DNA of 64,000 bases from Paramecium octaurelia (Eukaryota; Ciliophora; Oligohymenophorea; Peniculida; Parameciidae). Numbering within the stretch: the stretch's first letter is position 1; each line of letters starts with the position of its first letter. The translations under genes and the position numbers were made by a program. The stretch spans positions 310,001 through 374,000 of the forward strand of contig CAJJDP010000005.1 in the NCBI GenBank assembly GCA_905182995.1, given 5' to 3'. Below, in pieces: positions 39,496 through 51,118 of this stretch. Under the pieces are notes generated by a model. The model ran no database searches. It was not told the DNA's origin and saw only the letters and a program-made list of their open reading frames with translations.

Positions 39496-40905
39496 TAAGT
39501 TGTTAAGATAATGTTATCCCTTAAAACAAATAATGAATTCAAATTTGTAACTATTATTATTAAGATATTATTTTTTAGAAGGATAAATGTTCACTGATAA
39601 TATCTTACAGGAAATAAATTTTATTAATTGAAAGAATTTCATTTCTGCATTGTGAGAATGTAGAGACTTCTTATCATCCTACATAATTTAAATTTTCCTT
39701 TTGATTTTAAGTTCTATTGATTATTCTTTGCTATCTTTTGCATCTATAGATTGATAATTTCATAATTAAGCTAAAAATTTTATTGTATTATCAAAATTGT
39801 AATATAATATCTGTTTTGAAATCAAACTGATAAATATTTAAACAATTCGAAATAATCATATAAGAAATTTGTTACTTGTCTAATTAGATAAGTAAATTAA
39901 TATTTTTATTTAGACACTAGGATTTATAAAATATATTATTAATAAAAATATATTAATTTAATAATAAACTCTTAACAATATTTTGTCCTTCATAAAAGTC
40001 TCGTTTTATTAGAGTTAAGGAAATGATAAAAGGTTGAATTTATATTATAATCTTAAAGTATAAGTTTAAGAAGGGCATTACGTAGTATTTTTTATATTTT
40101 ATTTATTCATTAAATTTTTAATGACTGATTTAATAAAACAATTAGATGGCATGTTCACAAGAGAACACCTAGAGAAAAATAAATACCTTCTAAAAAACTT
40201 GGATCCAAATTTGAATCTACCAATAGTGGCACTTCAAAAAGAATACTCATTAGCAAAGCATACCATTGAAGAAATTTTGGGAGTAAGATAATATATTTAT
40301 ATGATAGGCTTTGAAGCAATGTAAAAATTGCAAATTGCATGAAGGATATGTGACTCTCTTGATACCTCCACACACAAAGAATATTATAATAAATGAAATC
40401 AGCTAAACAAATGCAGATTTCAAAGCTTACCTGATTGAAAAATATCTGAAGAACGTTGAGTGTGAGATAGCATTTGAAGGCGGATGTTGTAGGGTGACAT
40501 TTAAGGATGATGAAATTGGATTGAAGTTTTTAGATTAAGCAGTGAATGATCCAAAAGATCCATTAAAGGCATATGTTGAACCAGAAAATGTGTACTAATC
40601 ACTTACAAAGAGTTTGGGATTCAACAATTAAGCACAATACTTATATCAATACAGTAATAGTGTATAAGTAATGTAGATAACTAAATGTTCTAAAATTTAT
40701 ATATAAGAAAGGCTTCAGATGATGTTGCAGGATAGACTCAAGCTGAAAAAACTGCCAAACCATATTATCCTCCTGTTCAATAGCAATAATCAAATCCCAG
40801 AAAATAATCAGGGTAAGAAAGAAAGGGAAGCGAGTAGGTCGAGCATTAAGATAAAAAAACAAAGACTCCAACATCAGGACCCAAAGAAATTTATGTTGAA
40901 AAATA
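39496..40905. repeat. Second copy of the exact 1,410-bp direct duplicate
   Basis: Repeats 38085-39494 with an offset of 1,411 bases. This copy continues without a break into unique sequence at 40906, where the first copy has the N. Confidence 0.85.
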
Positions 40906-41159
40906 ATCATTAGAAAAGTAGGAGTAAAACGTAAAAAATGTTGAGAAGCCTCCTAAGGTGTAATAGAGTCCAGTATTTTAATTAATTTTATTAATAGTAT
41001 GTTGAAAAAAAGTCAACTTCAAGAAAAACTTCAGAATAAATTTAACCAGCTAAACATAAGTATTAATAACAAAATAATCAATAATAGAGGAAGTAAAGAC
41101 ATTCAGGGATCACCAATAAGAAAGGCAACAGTTCAATACAAAAAAGATAATTTAATTGA
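40121..41159 (+). CDS. La-motif (LARP-like) RNA-binding protein
   Basis: Introns of 25, 23 and 25 nt leave 321 residues. Residues about 1-65 fit a La motif: QLDGMFTREHLEKNKYLLKN, NLPIVALQKEYSLAKHTI, EEILGALKQCKNC, corresponding to the usual FSDxNLxxDxFL..IxxxxxF pattern. A segment of about 100 residues resembling an RRM-like fold follows (HEGYVTLLIPPHTKN, CRVTFKDDEIGLKFLDQA). The C-terminal 130 residues are a Lys/Gln/Pro-rich tail. La-related proteins bind 3' ends of RNA; in ciliates one member is the telomerase protein p65. I cannot say whether this is that protein. Confidence 0.7.
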
Positions 41160-41429
41160 GATATTTAAATAAATTTCAGGAAACCTGAAAGCCAATCCAA
41201 AACTTTAAAAACTAAGTGAATAAGACAGGGCATTGTTATTAAGACAAAATGGTGAATTAACATTGGAAGCCATTCATCCTACACCATGTATTAGAAAGGA
41301 ATCAGTAAGAAATTATATTAAATAAAATAGTATGCTTCGCCTTAATAACATATAAAATAATCCCCTGCATAGATTCCCTAAAGAAAACCACAATAATGAT
41401 TATTAATAATAAATATAAAAACGGATTAA
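40999..41429 (+). other. Second open frame overlapping the end of the La-motif gene
   Basis: From the ATG at 40999 a frame shifted against the La gene stays open and looks protein-like beyond the La stop (SGNLKANPKLQKLSEQDR, LLLRQNGELTLEAIHPTP). It runs into the start of the trichocyst matrix gene in another frame. It may be a 3' exon of the La gene reached by an intron of about 49 nt, or a small separate gene. I give an approximate end. Confidence 0.35.
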
Positions 41430-42534
41430 ATGTCACACAAGTCTCTATTTATGTTGCTATTAATAACAATGGCAATTGCTACAGAGAGTCCTGCTCTTTA
41501 GCAATTAAGAAAAAAATTAGAATAAAGCGAATACAATTCTCAATTGATTGATATGTTGGAATTAAGTGTGGCAGGAGGATAATTAGATCGTGTTTTTGAG
41601 TTGTTATAAAAAATGATGGATGATTTAACTGGGTAAATTAATTCTGCAAATTTGGAATATGCTTCAAGAATAGCTGCATTTCAATAGAGCATAGAATAAT
41701 TAGAAGCAAATTTAGCATCATTATAAAATGAAGTTTAAACAACAAATCGAAAAATAGGAGAGATTACATAATCAATTTCAACACTTACATCTACTAGTGT
41801 TTCCATTAAGAAATAATTAGAATCAATAAATTAAAGAGAAGAATAAATTCGCGATAATAGAGCAAAGGAAATCTAATCTGTAGAGACTAAATAGACTGCT
41901 GCTTAAAAGATATTGGGAGCTTTAGAAGAAATTCATGATCGATTGGTTAAGGCTGTTCTTTCAAGTCAAGGTTCTTTTCTTGAGGAGACTGAAAAATAAG
42001 AAATAATAAAATAAGTGAAATTAGAATTGGGACTTAATCATCCTATTGCTTTATTATTAGATTTATCTGTGAAGTAAATGTTTCTGGATAATTAAGATTG
42101 GATGAAGTAACAGCTAGAAAAGCTATTGAACTAATTGAATAAATAATTGCATCAATTAAGGATGATTAGCAATTCAGGGAGTAAAATCAAACAGCTGCAG
42201 AACAAAATTTTAATTCATTAATTAATGAAGTGTCAATTTTAAGAGAGAAATTAGGATAGGACAATCAGAAGACAAGCAGCTCTTTGAAGAACAAATAAAA
42301 CGATTTGGTATGCATAAATAGCTTATTGACATATAGAAAATTACATAGAGAAGGAATACATAATTGTTTTTGAATTAAGACAATACTTAATAATTATTGG
42401 AAACCACAAGAGTTCAAAAAGATTTATATGATTCAAATTTCAGATCCAATGCTAGCAAGAGAGAAGGACAATTGAATTCGTTAAAGACTGCCTTTTAAAT
42501 TTTAAGAGACAACGAATAAACATTGAAAAAATGA
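41430..42534 (+). pseudogene. Trichocyst matrix protein gene, frame-broken
   Basis: Begins with a signal peptide (MSHKSLFMLLLITMAIATES) and continues with the helical pattern of Paramecium trichocyst matrix proteins (DMLELSVAGGQLDRVFELLQ, QKILGALEEIHDRLVKAV, GLNHPIALLLDL). Those proteins are processed and crystallise in the extrusive trichocyst core. After LLLDLSV the frame must shift to read VNVSGQLRLDEVTARKAIEL. Two further shifts are needed for KEYIIVFELRQY and for REGQLNSLKTAFQILRDNE, with no intron to explain them. So about three frame breaks separate otherwise well-kept segments. It is probably a dying member of this large multigene family. Confidence 0.8.
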
Positions 42535-42601
42535 TTAGATTTATTCACAACAAAAACACGATAATTCTTAATCATTGATATATATCCAAATTCTTTTAAA
42601 A

Positions 42602-43155
42602 TCAATCACTTGAAGATGAGGATTATTTTCTTTTTTTAGTTTTTTATTTCTTCTTCCTGTCTCTTGAAGATGAAGAAGATGATGAACTTGATGAGCTGGA
42701 GGGGCTTCTCTTTTTATACTTCTTACTCTTTCTTTTGTGACGTCTAATTAGTATTTAATACATACCTTGAACTTGAGCTTGAAGATCTTCTTTTTTATCT
42801 ACAATTACGAGCACTAATTCATATCATCATATTAATTACAAATGTCCTATTCTGCCGCATTGATAGCATTCACCGTCTTTTTTCTTGGCTCTGGCGATCT
42901 CAACCACGAATGTGTTCCCATCTAAGTCTTTTTAATTCATTTCATTCACTGCTTCTGTAGCTTCTTCAGCTTTTGAATAAGCCTAAATAATATATGCTAA
43001 AATACAATGAAACAAAAACGACCCTTCCAAGAAAATTCACTAATTTCTCCGTATTTGGAAAAAAGAGTTTTGATATCTTCTTCATTTTTATCTTTTGTTG
43101 AATATCCAGTTACAAATATCCGATTTTCTGTCTTACTCTAATCACTCATTGACAT
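42602..43155 (-). CDS. SR-type splicing factor with RRM, zinc knuckle and RS tail
   Basis: Introns of 23, 26 and 22 nt leave 160 residues. An N-terminal RRM has RNP2 NRIFVTGY and RNP1 KGRFCFIAY. A CCHC knuckle CYQCGRIGHFARNC follows, and the C-terminal third is Ser/Arg/Lys-rich (RRSSSSSSRRHKRKSKK). This is the layout of SRSF7/9G8 and plant RSZ proteins, which bind exonic enhancers and help define introns. In a genome with introns of about 25 nt such a factor is of special interest. The ATG at 43153-43155 is followed by a second ATG two codons later. Confidence 0.9.
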
Positions 43156-43205
43156 CCTTAAATTAATTAATTTATTTATTAATAATTAAATTTTATTTTT
43201 ATACA

Positions 43206-43602
43206 ATGGGTCAATGTTAAGTACCTCAAATGCAATAAATTGAAGATGATTTTGCTGCTATTCAAAGAAATGCTGTCACTCTTAAAGCTGTCCCAGAAAA
43301 ACTCAATTAATTGGAGGCTCAGATAAATGGCATCAAAAGTACTGCTGAGCAAGTATTATCAACTCAATAAAACTATAGCTCACTACCTCTGTCAATCATA
43401 TTACATAAACCCTCGAGAACATTAGAAAGAGTCTTCCGTGATACAATTTACAAAATTGAATTATAATTACAGTTATTATGTTATTCAATTAAAACCTTAC
43501 GAGTCTTACTTTAAAAAGTATGGTCCATCATGTTGTACTAGCATTCCTAATTAATTAATGTTAATTATTCTATATACTTCTAGAGTATCCAAAAGAATTT
43601 GA
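43206..43602 (+). CDS. Small acylated protein, unknown
   Basis: Introns at 43353-43378 (26 nt) and 43438-43472 (35 nt) give 111 residues. MGQCQVPQ fits myristoylation with a palmitoylated cysteine. The next 60 residues are an amphipathic helix (LNQLEAQINGIKSTAEQ, VNHITQTLENIRKSL), followed by YVIQLKPYESYFKKYGPSCC. Without splicing another frame stays open to 43628, but the spliced one is more protein-like. The last 75 bases overlap the 3' end of the CRC gene on the other strand. The short gap of 50 bases to the SR gene is a shared divergent promoter. Confidence 0.6.
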
Positions 43603-44536
43603 AAAGTTCATACTATCATTTCTTCTGAAAAACCCTTGTCTGTTATACACTAAAGGTGACTTTGGCAATCTGCTATTTTCATCAAATTATGAGATGGAAT
43701 TCATCATTAATCGTTGATCACCCTGTTCTACTTTTTCCTGTTAATTTGAACAATTAGAGCATAGACAACTTTCATGACATTTCTAATTGTTCTGAAAACA
43801 ATCGCAATATCGTTTTAAGCATTTCGATTTTTTGCATTTGCAACTAATTCCAATAGGAACTTCTTTCTTATCAATATTATTAATTAAATACTTCAATTGA
43901 TAAATTTTACATTTTCAATTTATTTATGGCTTCATCTCTCTCCTCTACATAATCTTCAGTATTATGACACCCCTGGCATTAACACTGGACAGTACACATA
44001 TTGCCATTCGCAAAGCAATCACAATATTGTTTCAAACACATTGATTTGTTACATTTACACTTTAATGATTTAGGAATGTTTTACGATTATTATTAGTCAC
44101 TCACCAATTAAATATAAGTGTTTACATCCATGACATCATAGAGTTTACCATCATAACCTTATTTAAGACAATTTAATAAGTTCAAAACAATAGGCTTATT
44201 CCTAGTTTTTTGAGCCTTAAAACCTGACATTTATTAATGCAATTACCACTTTTCTCATTAGGATATGTTTTAGTGATTTATAGTTTTTTAATACCAGGAT
44301 TGAATCTAAAATTCAGATTTGTAATCTTGTTATTAGATTCCTCATTATCAATATTTACTTTTGTAATGACTGGTTCGCCAATCAGCTCTTCTGACTTTGT
44401 TTTTGATTCTAAATAATAAATAAATAATTTAAAATATAGATAAAATAGCTTATTATATCCATTAAACTATCTTATGTTTCATACCTGTAGGAATTTGGGA
44501 AGGTAAAAACTGTTTCTTTTAAGCTCTAGTATTCAT
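43528..44536 (-). CDS. CRC-domain (LIN54/TSO1/tesmin type) DNA-binding protein
   Basis: Introns of 76, 23 and 25 nt give 294 residues, a multiple of three. Two cysteine-rich CXC motifs are present: LKCKCNKSMCLKQYCDCFAN with CTVQCQCQGCHN, and [20 protein letters not shown] with CHESCLCSNCSN, joined by a short linker as in LIN54. LIN54 binds cell-cycle promoters (CHR elements) within the DREAM complex. The first intron would be 76 nt, very long for this genome, so the first 15 residues are uncertain. A Ser/Asn/Arg tail follows (RRNDSMNFSNSFGYSRS). It lies head-to-head with a second CRC gene 165 bases away. Confidence 0.85.
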
Positions 44537-44701
44537 TAAAAATTTTAATTATTTATATAATCTATGCATTTGATGTCAATAATATTCTAAATTAAATTTG
44601 GAAGGATTATAAAATATATTGAATTAGATGAGATAAGAGTTAATTATTATTAGATTCTATATTTTGTATAATATTTTTATTTTTCATTATAATATATTAT
44701 A
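44537..44701. promoter_or_regulatory. Shared divergent promoter of two CRC genes
   Basis: Only 165 AT-rich bases separate the ATGs of two genes of the same DNA-binding family transcribed in opposite directions. All control elements for both must lie here or inside the genes. No TATA box or specific motif can be singled out. Confidence 0.45.
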
Positions 44702-45718
44702 ATGACATAAGAGAGAGGAAGTGATAAGAAATAAAATAATATTTGCTTTATCAGAGGAGGGAACGAGCTAGATGATAATTTAAACGAATGGAATTTGGCT
44801 GAAAGTGGTTTTGGGAGATAATCATTTTAAAGGAATTCATAAGCACCAAGAATGTAATACTTAATGGATAGAGAAAGTTAATAAAAGCAATAGGATGAAG
44901 AGTTCGTAGAAAAAAAGTAATTATTAGATTTTTAATATAGATCATTGATGAGTCTGGAAGACCAAATGTTATAAAAGTAATCTATCTAATCGTTTTAATC
45001 AAGAGGATCTAATTTTAATTTATTTAATCGATTTTCTGGATATAACATGAATGATTAATAACCTAAAAATAGTTTAACATTTAGTTAAACATTTGAATAA
45101 TAATAAAAATTCAGTTTGGAAAAAAGTGAGAAGAGCGAAAAAAGTGAAAAGAGTGAAAAGCAAAGTCTTGAACAAAGAAACTCCTCATTCAGACCATCTA
45201 ATATATCAAATAGAAAATCAAAAGAAAATGAATTAGAAATCGTGTTTGAATGGTAAGACGAATCAAATAATCAAAATGCAATAGAAGATTTGATTAACAA
45301 ATTAACTTTGGAGAAATAATGTGAAATCATCCCTGATCGATTATCGTTAATACCACTGTCTAAATAAGGGTGTATTTGTAAAAAGACATAATGTCTGAAA
45401 TTTTATTGTTAATGTTTCCAATAAGGTAAATTTTGTGGAGAGACTTGTGAATGTCTGGATTGCTGTAATAATGAATAGAATAAAGAGTTAATTGAATAGA
45501 CAAGAAGTCAAATAAACAGAAATCTAAATGATGAAGTTAAATGCTTTTGCAAAAAAAGTAAATGCTTAAAAAAATACTGTGAATGTTATAATGCAGGGAA
45601 AAAATGTGGGGTTGATTGCAAATGTGAAGGCTGTATGAATTACGAAATTAATCTGCATGAGGCACAAAGATTAAGTGAATTTTAAATATAATAATAAAAG
45701 AGAGTGTAATTATCATGA
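44702..45718 (+). CDS. CRC-domain (LIN54/TSO1/tesmin type) protein, second member
   Basis: A single exon of 338 residues. The N-terminal 200 residues are Ser/Gln/Asn-rich with a tetrapeptide run (SEKS repeated) and no domain. The C-terminal half holds two CXC motifs: GCICKKTQCLKFYCQCFQQG with [13 protein letters not shown], and [20 protein letters not shown] with [13 protein letters not shown]. They are separated by a helical linker ([16 protein letters not shown]). Likely a sequence-specific DNA-binding protein. Unlike its neighbour it has no intron. Its TGA overlaps the stop of the next gene on the other strand. Confidence 0.87.
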
Positions 45719-46153
45719 GTAGAATTTTGAATTTTTCACTTTATACATAATAATGCTTGATAATTTAACTAACTCTTCGACATATTAGGTTGATAACGAG
45801 TTTATTTAACCCTCACTGCAATCAATTAAAATATCGGACATCTGTTATATCTATTACATCGGTAATACTTCTGGCAACTACTTGTGCACCATTGAAAATC
45901 TTTGTTATTGTTACTGTTGTTTTTAAACTTTATCCTAATTCTCTTTAGCAGCACTAAATAGAGTAGAACTTCTATGATGTTACAATGTTTTTTTCCTTTG
46001 CACATCTTATACTTATTATTATTATTATGTCTAAAGTGTTGATTAATTAAATTTGGTTTTTAGCACAGTGTTCCTTTGTTGAGAATGAGGTCGATGCTCA
46101 ATTTGAGTCTTCAACGTAGTCTTGAATCTCTAAAACTAATCAAAAAGGTCCAT
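45713..46153 (-). CDS. Gln-rich hypothetical protein
   Basis: One exon, 146 residues, starting MDLFDQFQRFKTTLKTQIEH and containing two glutamine runs. It has a helical C-terminus (YVEELVKLSSIIMYKVKN). No domain recognised. Its stop codon TCA (read on the plus strand) at 45713-45715 abuts the plus-strand TGA at 45716-45718, so the two genes end on the same palindromic TCATGA. Confidence 0.6.
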
Positions 46154-46312
46154 CTTATTTGAATTTTAAATTATAAAAATGTTAAAAATTATCGAAATTT
46201 TCAATATTAATAACTTAGATTCTGAATCATTACCTCATAAGAAAATTAAGTCCATTTTATAATTATCAATCTATAGATATTTTATATATGCTTATGTGAT
46301 CGTATTGCAAAA

Positions 46313-46936
46313 TCAATCAAATTTTGGGGTACGTCCAATACTTCTTTGGTAATATTTAAGCATTCTTTAATCTTAGTCATCCATCCAAGAATCCAAACCA
46401 TTTTATTGATCCATACTGTTATTCATTGCTTCTTCATAACTGATGAAATCAGCAAACTAATCAAAGGTCTTTGAACTATCAGCTTAATTCAACCTCATAC
46501 CCAGATAAGAATGCAATCAAATCTTCCAAACTTCTATGTGGTCTTGAATAAGCCTCTAATCTATTTTTGAACAATATTTTATCAGCTTCAGCATCCAATC
46601 TTTCCAATTCCTTTTCGCTTTCCACCTTTTTGGGTGCAACATATTTTGGATCATAATAGTTTGATTTAACCCAAATGAATGATCCAATCATACCTGCAAA
46701 GAAAAAAAAGTTGAATCCTCTTAGCTAATTTTTATATAAATAAGTTTAATTACACAGGCTTCACTTCTTGCCATTCTAAATACAGTATCCTTCCATCTCA
46801 AAACTCCTTTAGTTTTGAACATACCAATATCATCCTGATTAAACAATATATTGGCCTTTCTAATTATGATAAGAACTTAAATGTACCTCCAAACACGAAG
46901 ATTCCAACTTTGTTTTGAAAAGTTTTTATACCACAT
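46313..46936 (-). CDS. Single-span membrane protein, perhaps mitochondrial
   Basis: Introns of 27, 29 and 25 nt give 180 residues, a multiple of three. A basic N-terminus (KTKGVLRWKDTVFRMARS) precedes one membrane span (FNFFFFAGMIGSFIWV). A charged region follows (KKVESEKELERLDAEADKIL), and an acidic tail (NGLDSWMDDQDQRMLKYYQR). The size and layout resemble accessory subunits of ciliate respiratory complexes, but no specific family is recognised. The ORF without the last intron would end at 46479. Confidence 0.62.
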
Positions 46937-47436
46937 TCCAAATAAATAATATTTATTAATTAAACAATCACTTGATTTGTATCTAAAATACTTATATCTT
47001 TTATTTAAAACTATAAACAAGGATAACCATAGTATTGATGATTAATAAAATATCCTAAATAAACATATCTTTTAATTGAGAAACTATTGTTTTCATGTCT
47101 TAAAATATATGAAATTCCTATGGTTATCACTTTAATATATCATTTATTTTGAACAAAATCACGAAGATTATTAGAGTTCAAAAACAATTTCTTTAATAAT
47201 CAAATTATTAATTCGAAAAATTAAGATTCCTTAAAGCTTCAAGATTATTACATTCTGTTCTAATGTCAATTACGATAACATATAAATTAATAATATAATA
47301 ATAATATTACCTAACTTTTTCAATTTTTGATAATACATTTAATAAAATGAAAAATAAAATTATGATATTTTGTCATAAATCATCATCATTGTGAATAATC
47401 CTGATTCTTTGATTAATTAAATATTTATTTTATTAA
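46937..47436. other. Intergenic region, nothing recognised
   Basis: About 500 AT-rich bases between two divergent genes. No open frame, RNA gene or repeat stands out. Confidence 0.5.
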
Positions 47437-49055
47437 ATGGGCCTTTGCCGATCCAAGGCAAGACAAGACAAATAAGAATTTTCAAAACAACCTACCACAA
47501 AAAAGCAAGAAACCTTTGAAGTAGGTCCAGACAATTTTGCAACACTAAAATAAGGCTAAGTTACAAGTTATTATAGAGTTGAAAAATCTCTTGGAAAAGG
47601 TACATGGTCAAATTATAATGAAGGTGCTTATGGAGAAGTTCGATTAGTCATTCATAAGCAAACAGGATAAAGAAGAGCTATGAAGCAAATAAAGAAAGAC
47701 AAAATTGTAAAAGAGGAAGAAGAAAACTTATTAAATGAAGTCACAATACTAAAATAATTAGATCATCCAAATATTGTCAAATTATACGAATTGTTCCAAG
47801 ATAAAAATAATTTCTACTTAATTACTGAGTATTATAATGCAAATATTTTAGATATTTAGAAGGTGGTGAATTATTGTAAAGAATTTCGGAGTATAAGACA
47901 TTTACTGAAAAAATTGCAGCTGAATTTTTAAAATAGATATTATCTGCGGTCATGTATTGCCATGAGAGAAAAATTGTTCATCGAGATCTCAAACCAGAAA
48001 ATATTTTATTAGAATCAATGAAATAAGATTCAAATATAAAAATAATAGATTTTGGAACATCAAGACGAATATAAGAGAATTAATTTTTGACAAAGAAATT
48101 AGGAACTGTAAATTTCTATATTTAATCATTTAGCCTTATTATATTGCCCCTGAAGTTTTGAAAAAGAAATATAATGAAAAATGCGATGTTTGGTCATGTG
48201 GTGTCATATTATATTAGATGTTGAGTGGTTAATTGCCATTTGATGGATAATCTGATGAGATTTTATCAAAAATTGATATCGGCAATTACAGTTTTCCATG
48301 TAATTTAAATAATATTAATCCGTTTAGCTGAAAATTGGAATGGAATATCAGATTAAGCAATTAGTTTAATTAAGAAAATGATGGAAAAGGAACCTAGTAA
48401 GAGAATTACAGCAAAATAAGCATATGAGGATCCATGGATTTAAAATAATGTTCATGTGGCCAAAATTGATGCTCGATAACTTAAAAATTTATAATCTTTT
48501 TACGTATTATAACAAACATATAAAGAGTAAAAATAAAGTAAGAACAGCTTTGATGCAGTTCATTACGACCTAGATAATGACAAACTAAGAAAAGGAGGAG
48601 TTGATAACACTATTTAAGTCTATTGATAAAAATGGAGATGGATTATTGAGTAAAGAAGAGCTGTTAGCTGGTATATAATTAAAAATAGATTAGTATACAG
48701 TTAACAATATGATCCACTAAAAGCTTTACAAATGGTTGACGAGGTATTTGAGAAAATTGATATCAACAAAACTGGAGCAGTTGATTTTACTGCTTTTGTG
48801 TCTGCAGCATGTTAATAAGAAAAAATACTCAATAAGATTAAATTGGAGCAAACTTTCAAAATCTTTGATATTGTAATAATTGAATAACTACCTTTATAGA
48901 ATGGAGATGGTTAAATAAGTAAGGATGAATTATAAGAAATAATGGGAGGAATAGATGATCAATTGTGGTAAGAAATCTTATAGACATGTGATGGAAATGG
49001 AGATGGCGAAATCTAATTCGAAGAGTTTATTACTTATCTAGTCTAAAAATATTGA
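47437..49055 (+). CDS. Calcium-dependent protein kinase (CDPK)
   Basis: Seven introns of 22-28 nt leave 481 residues. The N-terminus MGLCRSKARQ suits myristoylation plus palmitoylation. The Ser/Thr kinase domain shows GAYGEVRLV, AMKQIKKDK, the catalytic HRDLKPENILL, DFGTSRR and PYYIAPEVL. After a junction helix come four EF-hands: DKNGDGLLSKEE, DINKTGAVDFTAF, DINGDGQISKDE and DGNGDGEIQFEE. The second loop (a Thr at the position usually Gly or Asp) may bind calcium less well. CDPKs are calcium sensors of plants, ciliates and apicomplexans. Splicing is supported by both frame and family alignment. Confidence 0.93.
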
Positions 49056-49079
49056 TTTATATAATTAATATTTAAACAA

Positions 49080-51118
49080 TCACTATTTATTAATAATTTC
49101 ATAAACCAACAACTCTTTGTTTATTTCATTGGCTATCAACACTACAGTGTTTTAAGTACTGGAAGGCATTTGAACTAATTGAAGTTTGGATCTGATCATA
49201 TTCTCAGATAATGATAAGGCAACTTCGATCTTTTATTCATTTTAAGCCCAGCCCATATCGTTGTTCTACAATCTCCAAAATCTTAGAGATTTACTAGATT
49301 ATAAATATGTTATCACAGAGATTGTTTCTATTTGATATTATTTTCAAGTACCTTTATTGGCATCTTCTGCTATGATAAAATCACAGATCGAATTAGAATT
49401 TTTCTGAATGTCAGATTCTAAAATCACACATTAATTCATCAAATTGACAATCTTTAATGACCCTTTAATTATTATACAATAATACCCTCTAGATTTCCAA
49501 CTAACAATAAATTTGGATTTGATTAAAACTAATTAATTATTTAAATCTATCCAAGCATGTTCCCACATTAAATGATTGATTCACAGTAAGTATTTTCAAA
49601 AGACTATTGGTTGTATAACATTTTCCAAATTGATAATGTTTAATCGTAAGAACTACAAATAAACTTATCATGTTTTTTTAATAATAAAATCGATGATATC
49701 TGTTTCTAATGTTTTCCCTTGATCCCATTCTATTACAATTTAGATTACTAAAAGTTATAAACTTCCACAGTTCCAGCTTAATCTCCAAGTACAAGACAAG
49801 AATTATCTTACAAATAGCAAGTCTATGTAATTTAATTGTTGAATAGATATTTATGATAGATTTAAGGGACAATCATTGATGAATTAGTAAAATCAAATGC
49901 CCAAACAACTAGTTATTCATTTGATAATGTAAATAAGTAAGATGAGGGTTTTGAGTTATTATGTTGCTGTAATGGAACTACCTAATCAATAGATTTGTGT
50001 AATTATATGATTGGAGTTGTATGGGTAGACAATGTATGAATACGCTTTTAAATTGTATCAAATACTCTCAAATGAGGATCATTACTACATGTCATTGCAA
50101 ATATCTATGGAGTAACAACTTCAATTGCTGATACATTAAAATCTAATTAATATTTTTTTAAAGGCTTTAATGTAAAATCACTGCATTGCCCTACTATAGT
50201 TTTTGAATGCATTGCTATGCTATTTTAAGGAGAAAATGTGAGCTTTTGATTTAAACGGGGAGATTTCGATATATTTTAATTGCTGTTGTAATTGTTTGCC
50301 ATATTTTCAGTTGGTAAGGAATACTACTTATGAAGATTTTTGGGTTAATATTTAATGGGGGATACTATCTTTCTGGGCAAGGTAATGTTGAGTTTTGTTT
50401 TAAAATGGTTGTGGATTTAATCAGCCAATTAATTTACGAAGCTATCTATGCCATCTTAAAATGCAAACACCGGGAGGTTATAAGTCATTTCAGTTATTGA
50501 TTCTGCGCATTACTTGATATTTTCTATTGGATCATATGGCTTGTTAATTAATTTTCTAATTGAATTAATTAATTCTTAGGCTTCTTTTGAATTTGATTAC
50601 TGTAATTTAAAAATTAAGTTATGCACATTACTATAAGGATTACATTATTTCTATAAAATATAAGAGTCATCCATTATCAGTTTACAGATTTTAAATTATT
50701 CTTTATATTTTGTATAGAAGTCTTCTATATCTTATTCTAATTATGCTTGTGCCTAATTGCATTTTTCCACAAAGAGATCTTTCAGATAATTGAAATCTTC
50801 ATTAATTAAAGCCTTTTGAGCTTTACAATGTTCATCAACCTTTTTGAGATGCATCTCATTATCTTCACACCATTTTAAAACAGAATCAATCTAATTGATA
50901 TCTCTAATCTATTTTAAGGTTTTCGAACCTTCTTAGATAGTCTTGGCTACTTTCTAAAGCCATTCTGAAATTTGAACTATATTTGAATAATGCTCAGAGT
51001 GAGCGTCTGGACACATCTGACAAATTAAAGGTGAACGATTACAATTTGGATTAATACACCCTGTTACTATTAATTCTCTTCTATGAATTGGACATTTGAT
51101 TGAAATATTTTATTCCAT
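49080..51118 (-). CDS. B-box-like zinc finger and WD40-type protein
   Basis: Starts MEQNISIKCPIHRRELIVTG and has a B-box-like set of zinc ligands (CINPNCNRSPLICQMCPDAH) in the first 50 residues. A coiled coil of about 150 residues comes next (VDEHCKAQKALINEDFNYL). The C-terminal 350 residues contain WD40-like phrases such as SCLVLGDQAGTVEVYNFQQ and a last blade ending VLIANEINKELLVYEII. Several 20-30-nt introns are needed; I resolved only some of them. A scaffold or ubiquitin-related role is possible from the domain mix but is not shown. Confidence 0.62.

Noticed and set aside
38085-40905. Tandem gene duplication of the La-motif gene
   Set aside because: Copies are identical and meet at a single N with one copy truncated, so an assembly overlap is far more likely than a biological duplication.
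45120-45170. Repeat-like SEKS run as a possible satellite
   Set aside because: It lies in frame within the second CRC gene and is best explained as a short coding tetrapeptide repeat.
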